From positions 4,513,534 to 4,577,533 of the forward strand of contig NZ_CP071632.1 of assembly GCF_017357385.1 (NCBI RefSeq): DNA of 64,000 bases. The letters run 5' to 3'. The notes under the pieces were generated by a model. That model ran no database searches and was not told the origin of the DNA. It saw nothing but the letters and a program-made list of their open reading frames with translations. The translations under genes and the position numbers were made by a program. The DNA is from Rhizobium sp. NZLR1. GTDB taxonomy: Bacteria > Pseudomonadota > Alphaproteobacteria > Rhizobiales > Rhizobiaceae. This document shows positions 57,565 to 64,000 of the stretch, piece after piece (the first letter of the stretch is position 1; every line of letters begins with the position of its first letter).

Positions 57565-59442
57565 TCAGGCGCTATGACGCGAGAAAGGCTGGCGTCGACG
57601 TAAGTGCACGAGCAGCAATGCGATTGCCGCGGGGGTCATGCCTTCAACAATTGCAGCCTGGGCAATGTTAAACGGGCGGGCAGCACCAAGCTTCGACTTA
57701 AGCTCGTTCGAGAGGCCAGAGAGCGAGGCATAGTCGAAATCGGCCGGTATGTGCCGTTCTTCATCGCGCTGCTGATCGGCAATCGCCGCGGCCTGACGAT
57801 CCAAATAAACGGAATAGCCCGCTTCGATTTCCAATGCTTCCGCCACCTTAGGCACAATCGTACCGAACTTCTCGGGCCAAACATTTCGAAGGGCATCGAA
57901 ATCATAATTCGGATAAGAGAGCAGGTCATAGGCGCTTCGCCGCTGACCGTCGAGATTGATGTTCAAACCTGCGTGTCGCGCCTCGGTCGGTGTAACCGTC
58001 AGCGACTGTAACAGCGCCCGACCTGTATCGATGTCGGTTTGATAACGGGTGAATCGCTGCCTTCGTTCGCTGCTCACGCATCCAAGCTGCATCGCCAGAG
58101 GTGTCAAGCGCACATCGGCATTGTCAGCCCGCAAAGTCAGCCGATATTCGGCGCGCGATGTGAACATTCGGTACGGTTCCGTAATGCCACGAGAGGTGAG
58201 GTCATCGATCATCACCCCGATATAGGAATTTGTGCGGCTAAAATGAAACGGATCCGAATCGCTGCTTCGCAGTGCAGCATTTAACCCGGCGGCCAAACCT
58301 TGTGCGGCCGCCTCTTCATAGCCGGTAGTGCCATTGATTTGACCGGCGAGAAATAGGCCTCTCAGCCGCTTGACCTCGAGCGACGGCGTCAACTCCCTTG
58401 GATCGACATGATCGTATTCGATCGCATAACCGGGTTGAATGATTCTCGCTGTTTCCAAGCCGGGGATTGTCTTGATGAATGCAGCCTGTACTTCAGCTGG
58501 CAGGGATGTCGAGATGCCATTTGGATAGACGGTATCGTCGTCCAAACCTTCGGGCTCAAGGAAGACCTGGTGTCCATCCCGCTCTCCGAATTTGACCAAC
58601 TTGTCCTCGATGGAAGGACAATAGCGAGGCCCGACGCCTTCGATCTGGCCGGAATACATTGCCGATCGCATGATGTTATCGACAATGATCCGGTGTGTCG
58701 CTTCAGTGGTTCTGGTCACCCCGCATTCGACCTGCTCGGTGGTGATCGCGTCGGTCATCAAGGAGAAGGGAACCAGCTCCTCGTCAGCACCTTGTCGACC
58801 GACAGCTTGCCAGTCGATGGTCTTTCCGTCCAGCCGCGCCGGTGTGCCCGTCTTCAACCGTCCCAACCGCAATCCAAGCCTGGCCAATGTCGCCGATAGC
58901 CCGATCGACGGCGCTTCCCCGACACGACCAGCCGGCGTCTTCTCCAAACCAATATGAATAAGGCCGCGAAGAAAAGTGCCGGTTGTCAGAACGACCGCCG
59001 GTGACCTCAAGGTCCGACCGTCCTTCATGATGACGCCGGTAACCCGCCCATCGGCCACATCCAGATCGAACGCGTCGCCCTCGACGATCTCCAGACCGGG
59101 TGTCGCTTCGATCGCCGCCAGCATGGCCAGACGATAGAGTTTTCGATCGGCTTGCGTCCGCGGTCCCCGGACAGCTGCGCCCTTTTTCTTGTTCAGTATC
59201 CGGAACTGAATGCCGGCGGCATCGGCGACACGCCCCATCAGGCCATCCATGGCGTCGATCTCGCGAACCAGATGGCCCTTGCCCAGCCCACCGATCGCCG
59301 GATTACATGACATGATACCGATCGTGTCGCGTTTATGCGTCACCAAGGCGGTTCTTGCGCCGAGGCGCGCAGCTGCATTGGCAGCCTCTGACCCCGCGTG
59401 GCCGCCGCCGATGACAATCACGTCGTAGACATTGTCAGTCAT
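57565..59442 (-). CDS. mnmG: tRNA uridine 5-carboxymethylaminomethyl enzyme MnmG (GidA)
   Basis: MnmG, with MnmE, modifies the wobble U34 of several tRNAs. The 625 aa flavoprotein has the FAD dinucleotide motif [19 protein letters not shown] at the N-terminus, [20 protein letters not shown], the catalytic-cysteine regions RYCPSIEDK and [13 protein letters not shown], and the C-terminal YDLLSYPN helical domain. It is complete, starting with ATG 59442. mnmE is upstream on the same strand with a 69-base gap that carries two parS-like sites. Confidence 0.97.
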   Translation of the reverse strand: MTDNVYDVIVIGGGHAGSEAANAAARLGARTALVTHKRDTIGIMSCNPAIGGLGKGHLVREIDAMDGLMGRVADAAGIQFRILNKKKGAAVRGPRTQADRKLYRLAMLAAIEATPGLEIVEGDAFDLDVADGRVTGVIMKDGRTLRSPAVVLTTGTFLRGLIHIGLEKTPAGRVGEAPSIGLSATLARLGLRLGRLKTGTPARLDGKTIDWQAVGRQGADEELVPFSLMTDAITTEQVECGVTRTTEATHRIIVDNIMRSAMYSGQIEGVGPRYCPSIEDKLVKFGERDGHQVFLEPEGLDDDTVYPNGISTSLPAEVQAAFIKTIPGLETARIIQPGYAIEYDHVDPRELTPSLEVKRLRGLFLAGQINGTTGYEEAAAQGLAAGLNAALRSSDSDPFHFSRTNSYIGVMIDDLTSRGITEPYRMFTSRAEYRLTLRADNADVRLTPLAMQLGCVSSERRQRFTRYQTDIDTGRALLQSLTVTPTEARHAGLNINLDGQRRSAYDLLSYPNYDFDALRNVWPEKFGTIVPKVAEALEIEAGYSVYLDRQAAAIADQQRDEERHIPADFDYASLSGLSNELKSKLGAARPFNIAQAAIVEGMTPAAIALLLVHLRRRQPFSRHSA

Positions 59443-59465
59443 ATATCAACTCCATACCCGGCAGG

Positions 59466-59481
59466 CGCTTCACGTGAAACC
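59466..59481. promoter_or_regulatory. parS: parS-like site between mnmG and mnmE (weaker)
   Basis: CGCTTCACGTGAAACC keeps the central TTCACGTGAAAC of parS but differs from the consensus at three outer bases. It is intergenic, and its pairing with the second site 33 bases away makes chance less likely. Confidence 0.55.
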
Positions 59482-59498
59482 GCGCATATATGCCTCAG

Positions 59499-59514
59499 CG
59501 TTTCACGTGAATCA
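59499..59514. promoter_or_regulatory. parS: parS-like site overlapping the mnmE stop codon
   Basis: CGTTTCACGTGAATCA differs from parS at two positions. Its last three bases are the mnmE stop codon (TGA on the minus strand). With the site at 59466 it forms a pair in the mnmE-mnmG gap, 2 kb from the perfect site. Confidence 0.65.
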
Positions 59515-60822
59515 TTTGCCGATACAAAACTCCGAGAAGATCACCCCGAGCAACTGTTCGACATCCACTCTGCCGGTAATTCTGCCAAGAAACTCGGCGG
59601 CAATTCGAAGCTGCTCGGTACGTAGCTCAAGACTCACGTTTGTTTCCGAAATCGCTGCCTCTACCGCCGACAAACATTTCGCCAGCGAATCCTTATGCCG
59701 TTGGCGGCTGGGGATCGCCATGGACAGACCGCCAAAACGCTCGGCAACAATGTTGCCAATCAACCGCCGCAATTCCGGCAAGCCATCGCCTGTCGCCGTC
59801 GAGATCTGCAGATCGTAATGATCCGAGGTATCAATAAGATCCTTCTTCGTGCCGACCGTAACATGCGAAGACGCCGGGTCCAAGTCATCAGGGACGACGG
59901 GGTTGACCATGTCGACGAGCAACAGAACGAGGTCAGCGTCGCGCAGTGCAAGGCGGGCGCGGCGCACGCCTTCTATTTCAACCCTGTCATCCGCCTCTCG
60001 CAGGCCCGCAGTGTCGTAGAGCTTTATCAGGTAGCCGCCAATGTCGAGATCGACCTGCAAGACATCGCGCGTAGTTCCGGCCATCTCCGTCACGATCGCC
60101 ACGTCGCGGCGCGCCAGAGCGTTCAGCAGGCTGGATTTTCCCGCATTCGGGGCGCCGGCAATGACGACCTTGAAGCCATCCCTGATAACCTCGCCGGCCG
60201 AAGCCGCTGCCAGGTGATGTTCAATATCGCGCCGAAGCGTCTCCATATCGGTCCAGACCATATCGGACACCGAACCGGGAACGTCGTCCTCGTCGGGAAA
60301 ATCAAGTTCCGCTTCGACCAACGCCCTGGCACGGGTTAATCGTTCCGCCCACGAATCGTAAATAGCCGAAAGCCCGCCGGCGCTCTGTTCGATCGCAAGG
60401 CGTCGCTGCATCTCGGTTTCGGCGCCGATCAGATCGGCAAGCCCTTCGACCTCGACCAGATCAAGTTTGCCATTTTCAAAAGCCCGGCGCGAGAATTCAC
60501 CTTCGACCGCCATGCGAACACCTGGAACATCGGCAAGGGCGTGAAATAGCGCCGCCAGCACGGCCTTGCTGCCATGGATCTGCAACTCGGCAACGTCCTC
60601 GCCGGTGAACGAGTGCGGGCCAGGAAAAAACAGCACCAGGCCATTGTCGATCGGCTGTTTGTTACGAATCCGAATCGTTCGGTAGGTCGCATATCGGCCT
60701 GCCGGAACCGATCCGACAAGCTCGGTCAACAGATCCCTAGTCGACGGGCCGCTGATGCGAACGATCGAAACGCCCGACGGTGGGGCACCGCTCGAGAGCG
60801 CATATATCGTATCGTTCGCCAT
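59512..60822 (-). CDS. mnmE: tRNA modification GTPase MnmE (TrmE)
   Basis: MnmE is the GTPase partner of MnmG in U34 modification. The 436 aa protein begins with the tetrahydrofolate-binding N-terminal domain ([21 protein letters not shown]). The G domain has [22 protein letters not shown] (P-loop), [10 protein letters not shown] and [10 protein letters not shown]. The protein ends in the required FCIGK tail (C-x-G-K). It is complete. It lies upstream of mnmG on the same strand. About 200 bases with repeat sequence separate it from rho, which is upstream on the same strand. Confidence 0.96.
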   Translation of the reverse strand: MANDTIYALSSGAPPSGVSIVRISGPSTRDLLTELVGSVPAGRYATYRTIRIRNKQPIDNGLVLFFPGPHSFTGEDVAELQIHGSKAVLAALFHALADVPGVRMAVEGEFSRRAFENGKLDLVEVEGLADLIGAETEMQRRLAIEQSAGGLSAIYDSWAERLTRARALVEAELDFPDEDDVPGSVSDMVWTDMETLRRDIEHHLAAASAGEVIRDGFKVVIAGAPNAGKSSLLNALARRDVAIVTEMAGTTRDVLQVDLDIGGYLIKLYDTAGLREADDRVEIEGVRRARLALRDADLVLLLVDMVNPVVPDDLDPASSHVTVGTKKDLIDTSDHYDLQISTATGDGLPELRRLIGNIVAERFGGLSMAIPSRQRHKDSLAKCLSAVEAAISETNVSLELRTEQLRIAAEFLGRITGRVDVEQLLGVIFSEFCIGK

Positions 60823-60913
60823 GGCCTTGTCGCTGTTCCGTCGGTTGGAATCTGAATCGATCCTCTCAAATAGAAAAAGCTGGCGACATCATGACAATGC
60901 CTCCAGCTCTCAT

Positions 60914-61008
60914 GAACGCATGTCATCAACGCATGTCATCCGGAAGCGTGTGCCGGTTCCAGGATAACGCCATGCATCTAAGGCGCATCAATCGGACGCG
61001 CTCTAGAT
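60914..61008. repeat. Tandem 13-bp repeat and mosaic element between rho and mnmE
   Basis: AACGCATGTCATC occurs twice in a row at 60915-60940. It is followed by GGTTCCAGGATAACGCCATG, CATCTAAGGCGC and a closing GGACGCGCTCTAG. The second part resembles the end of the RIME-like mosaic elements at 15514 and 27700. Confidence 0.65.
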
Positions 61009-61023
61009 GAATCCGGCTAAGGA

Positions 61024-62289
61024 CTACGTATTCATCGAGTCGAAGAAGTCGGAATTGGTCTTCGTCTGCTTGAGTTTGTCGATCAGGAATTCGATTGCAT
61101 CTGTCGTGCCCATCGGCGCGAGAATGCGGCGGAGCACGAAGATCTTCTGCAGATCCTGACGTGGAACAAGCAGGTCTTCCTTACGCGTGCCGGACTTCAG
61201 GATGTCCATCGCCGGGAAGATGCGCTTGTCGGCGACCTTGCGATCGAGGACGATTTCGGAGTTGCCGGTACCCTTGAATTCTTCGAAGATCACTTCGTCC
61301 ATGCGGCTGCCGGTATCGATCAGCGCCGTTGCGATAATCGTCAGCGAACCGCCTTCCTCAATGTTACGCGCCGCGCCGAAGAAGCGCTTCGGCCGCTGGA
61401 GTGCGTTGGCGTCCACACCGCCGGTCAGCACCTTGCCTGAGGAGGGAACGACGGTGTTGTAGGCACGGCCCAGACGGGTGATCGAGTCGAGCAGGATGAC
61501 AACGTCGCGTCCATGTTCGACAAGGCGCTTGGCTTTCTCGATGACCATCTCGGCCACCTGAACGTGACGCACAGCCGGTTCGTCGAAGGTCGAGGAGATG
61601 ACCTCGCCGCGGACGGAGCGCTGCATGTCGGTCACTTCTTCGGGGCGTTCATCGATCAGCAGAACGATGAGATAGCATTCCGGATGGTTTGCGGTAATCG
61701 AATGGGCGATGTTCTGCAGCAGCACGGTCTTACCGGTGCGCGGCGGTGCGACGATCAATCCGCGCTGACCCTTGCCGAGCGGCGCCACCAGGTCGATCAC
61801 ACGCGGCGACAGATCTTTCGTGGTGGGGATATCGAGTTCCATCTTGAAGCGCTCGTTCGGATAGAGCGGCGTCAGATTGTCGAAATGAACCTTGTGACGG
61901 ATTTTTTCGGGATCATCGAAATTGATGGTGTTGACCTTGAGCAGCGCGAAATAGCGCTCGCCTTCCTTCGGCCCGCGGATCGGGCCTTCGACCGTATCGC
62001 CCGTTTTCAGCGAGAAACGGCGGATCTGCGACGGAGAGATATAAATATCGTCCGGACCCGGCAGGTAGTTTGCATTAGGGGAACGCAGGAAGCCGAAACC
62101 ATCCTGCAGCACTTCGACGACGCCTTCACCAATGATTTCGACATCCTGGCTGGCAAGCATTTTGAGGATGGCAAACATCAATTCCTGTTTGCGCATCGTG
62201 CTGGCATTCTCGACCTCGAGCGATTCGGCGAAAGCCAGAAGATCCGTCGGGGATTTGCTCTTGAGTTCCTGAAGCTTCATTTCAGCCAT
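61024..62289 (-). CDS. rho: Transcription termination factor Rho
   Basis: Rho is the hexameric RNA helicase that ends transcription of untranslated RNA. The 421 aa protein has the N-terminal Rho_N helix bundle ([20 protein letters not shown]), the cold-shock RNA-binding domain ([20 protein letters not shown]), and the P-loop [12 protein letters not shown] (about residues 180-191). [26 protein letters not shown] and the C-terminal region with the R loop follow. ATG 62289 matches the usual start; the frame is open to 62439 in the leader, but that part is not Rho-like. The roughly 200-base leader may be involved in autoregulation, as in other bacteria, but I see no definite attenuator. Confidence 0.97.
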   Translation of the reverse strand: MAEMKLQELKSKSPTDLLAFAESLEVENASTMRKQELMFAILKMLASQDVEIIGEGVVEVLQDGFGFLRSPNANYLPGPDDIYISPSQIRRFSLKTGDTVEGPIRGPKEGERYFALLKVNTINFDDPEKIRHKVHFDNLTPLYPNERFKMELDIPTTKDLSPRVIDLVAPLGKGQRGLIVAPPRTGKTVLLQNIAHSITANHPECYLIVLLIDERPEEVTDMQRSVRGEVISSTFDEPAVRHVQVAEMVIEKAKRLVEHGRDVVILLDSITRLGRAYNTVVPSSGKVLTGGVDANALQRPKRFFGAARNIEEGGSLTIIATALIDTGSRMDEVIFEEFKGTGNSEIVLDRKVADKRIFPAMDILKSGTRKEDLLVPRQDLQKIFVLRRILAPMGTTDAIEFLIDKLKQTKTNSDFFDSMNT

Positions 62290-62486
62290 GAAGTGACCAA
62301 TACTCTTTTCAATTTCGAAGGGGGAAGGCGATGTTGGGTCGTATTCGGTACTGCGAAGGGCTCGCAAACGACTGAACTCTACACACATGCCACGTAGATG
62401 AGATGCGCGGAAAATAGCGACTCGCAATCGCCGCCGCAAGAGGGCTGCTTAAAATGAAGCAAATTTAACCGGGAGGCGAGTTTGCC

Positions 62487-63029
62487 TCAGAACGGCTTCA
62501 CCACGACGAGAATCACAATTGCGATCATCAGCAGTGTCGGTGCCTCGTTCATGAACCGCCAATAGCGTGCGGAGCGGCGGTTCTCGTCCCGTTCGAAGGC
62601 TCTGACGGCGCGGCTGAAGAACATATGAACACCGGTCAGCAGCACGACGAGACCGATCTTGGCATGCAGCCAGCCGCCCTGGAATCCATAGACAGACCAG
62701 GCGAGATAGAGGCCGAAAATCCAGGTCAACATCATCGCCGGCGTCATGATGATTCGAAGCAGCCGGCGTTCCATCACCTTGAAGGTTTCCGATTGCACCG
62801 AACCCGGTTCGGCATCGGTGTGATAGATGAACAGCCGCGGCATGTAGAACAACCCGGCCATCCAGGAAATCACCGCGATGATATGCAGCGCCTTGATCCA
62901 GAGATAGAGATTATCCGGGTTCCAGGCAAAAAGTCCGACCGCCATCAGCGCGAAGAAGGCCAGCGCAAAATGCGCACGCCGGCGGGCGTAGCTGCCGGCC
63001 CTGCGATCGGTCTGCTTTTCCATCATCAC
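62487..63029 (-). CDS. hemJ: Protoporphyrinogen IX oxidase HemJ
   Basis: HemJ is the membrane oxidase that forms protoporphyrin IX in most alphaproteobacteria. The 180 aa protein has four or five hydrophobic spans and the family segments [30 protein letters not shown] (containing the essential histidine) and [13 protein letters not shown] with a second conserved His-Ala-Lys. Start candidates are GTG ATG ATG in a row; the GTG (63027-63029) overlaps the hemE stop as GTGA. It is translationally coupled to hemE, giving the haem operon hemE-hemJ, with rho downstream. Confidence 0.93.
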   Translation of the reverse strand: MMMEKQTDRRAGSYARRRAHFALAFFALMAVGLFAWNPDNLYLWIKALHIIAVISWMAGLFYMPRLFIYHTDAEPGSVQSETFKVMERRLLRIIMTPAMMLTWIFGLYLAWSVYGFQGGWLHAKIGLVVLLTGVHMFFSRAVRAFERDENRRSARYWRFMNEAPTLLMIAIVILVVVKPF

Positions 63030-64000
63030 TTCCCGCCTCGCATCCAGCCGCCCCGAACGCGATCGACCAGCCGGCGCACATGCTCGGGGTCGGCCTGCGG
63101 TGTGATGCCATGACCGAGATTGAAGATCAGCGGCCCGTGGCCGAGGTGTTGCAGAATATCGTCGATACCGTCTTCCAGAGCCCGGCCGCCGGCAACGACG
63201 CGCATTGGATCGAGGTTGCCCTGAACCGGTCCGTCCTTTTGAAGTTCGGCGGCAAAGGCCAACGGCACCGACCAGTCGAGACCGATCGCATCCGCGCCCG
63301 TTTTCTGCCGATATGTCTTCAGCTGGTAGCCGGCACCTTTGGCAAAGGCGATGATGCGGGCGTGCGGTCGCTGGGATTTGACCGAAGCGATCATTCGCGC
63401 AACCGGCCTGATCGCGAAGGCCTCGAACTCTCTCTCGCCGAGAACGCCAGCCCAGGAATCGAAGATCTGCACAGCGTCGGCGCCGGCATCGATCTGAGCG
63501 ACGAGATAATCGGCCGAGACGTCGGCAAGCAGCATCAGCAGATGTTCGAAGGCGCGGGGATGCCTGTAGGCGAAGAGACGGGCAGGGGCCTGATCCGGCG
63601 TGCCGTGTCCAGCAATCATATAGGTCGCAACCGTCCAGGGCGCGCCACAGAAGCCGAGCAGGGTGGTTTCGGCTGGCAACCCCTCTCGCAGCCGTCGCAC
63701 CGTCTCCAGAACCGGGCTGAGATAATCGACAACCGCTTCCCCATTCAACCTGCCGATACCGTCTTCATCGATCGGATCCATCTCCGGGCCACGGCCCTCC
63801 GTGAACCGCACATTCCGCTTCATTGCATCGGGGATGACGAGGATATCGGAAAACAGGATGGCCGCATCAAAGCCATAGCGGCGTATCGGCTGTAATGTCA
63901 CTTCGACGGCGTAATCGGGCGTATAACAAAGATCGAGAAAACTTCCTGCCTTTGCCCGCGTCTCCCGATATTCCGGGAGATAACGTCCCGCCTGCCTCAT
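63026..64000 (-). CDS. hemE: Uroporphyrinogen decarboxylase, 5' end outside the window
   Basis: HemE removes four carboxylates from uroporphyrinogen III to give coproporphyrinogen III. The visible 324 residues start at [19 protein letters not shown], the conserved N-terminal substrate motif. They contain [18 protein letters not shown] (with the catalytic aspartate region), [16 protein letters not shown] and [17 protein letters not shown]. Full-length proteins have about 20 more N-terminal residues, so this methionine is internal and the gene continues past 64000. Its stop overlaps the hemJ start. Confidence 0.95.
   Translation of the reverse strand: MRQAGRYLPEYRETRAKAGSFLDLCYTPDYAVEVTLQPIRRYGFDAAILFSDILVIPDAMKRNVRFTEGRGPEMDPIDEDGIGRLNGEAVVDYLSPVLETVRRLREGLPAETTLLGFCGAPWTVATYMIAGHGTPDQAPARLFAYRHPRAFEHLLMLLADVSADYLVAQIDAGADAVQIFDSWAGVLGEREFEAFAIRPVARMIASVKSQRPHARIIAFAKGAGYQLKTYRQKTGADAIGLDWSVPLAFAAELQKDGPVQGNLDPMRVVAGGRALEDGIDDILQHLGHGPLIFNLGHGITPQADPEHVRRLVDRVRGGWMRGGK

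Overview
This window is a compact, GC-rich stretch of core chromosome from an alphaproteobacterium, most likely the Rhizobium etli / R. leguminosarum group. Supporting signs are an imuA-imuB-dnaE2 cassette under a GTTC-N7-GTTC SOS box, the very large NAD-glutamate dehydrogenase, a TrcR (DUF1013) regulator, an SdhAF4 homologue, a Rhizobium-type flagellin fragment, mosaic palindromic intergenic repeats, and the order rsmG-parA-parB next to mnmG, mnmE, rho, hemJ and hemE. I saw no rRNA or tRNA genes, CRISPR arrays, insertion sequences or prophage. Nearly all the sequence is ordinary housekeeping DNA.

Layout. 0-6 kb is a plus-strand series: rsfS, rlmH, a degenerate EnvC-type murein hydrolase activator, the periplasmic protease CtpA, a divergent polysaccharide deacetylase and RppH. 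6-7 kb holds minus-strand bfd-bfr (iron storage and release). 7-12.8 kb is the SOS mutasome, with its LexA box at 12845-12859. 13-19.6 kb mixes small genes (zincin-like protein, DUF1737 protein, CoA ester lyase, VOC protein) with leuD, a PLP-dependent dehydratase, leuB and a PAP2 phosphatase. 19.6-26.2 kb carries an MFS transporter with a large extra loop, a three-gene ABC cassette whose permease has a histidine-rich loop, and an alkaline phosphatase behind a PHO box. 26.5-32 kb has asd, a lytic transglycosylase, a diguanylate cyclase, a beta-carbonic anhydrase and pdxY. 32-38.5 kb is the giant NAD-glutamate dehydrogenase and an Atg22-like transporter. 38.5-44.9 kb has purH, a heparinase II/III-like protein, rsmB, htpX and sdhAF4. 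45-50 kb has acsA and trcR, then a flagellin fragment abutting a propionyl-CoA synthetase gene interrupted by a one-base frameshift. 50-55 kb has a YggS protein, leuS, lptE and holA. 55-64 kb is the origin-proximal block parB, parA, rsmG, mnmG, mnmE, rho, hemJ and hemE, the last cut by the window edge.

How the parts work together. ParA and ParB segregate the chromosome from parS sites. One perfect parS lies inside rsmG, two weaker ones lie between mnmG and mnmE, and a near-perfect one lies about 39 kb away just after leuB. hemE at the right edge suggests oriC is just outside, by analogy with Caulobacter. The imu cassette gives damage-induced mutagenesis, and the PHO box ties the alkaline phosphatase to phosphate starvation. 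The least ordinary items are the histidine-rich ABC cassette (a possible metal transporter), the flagellin fossil beside the broken prpE, the long imuA/imuB coding overlap, the distal parS and the MFS insertion.
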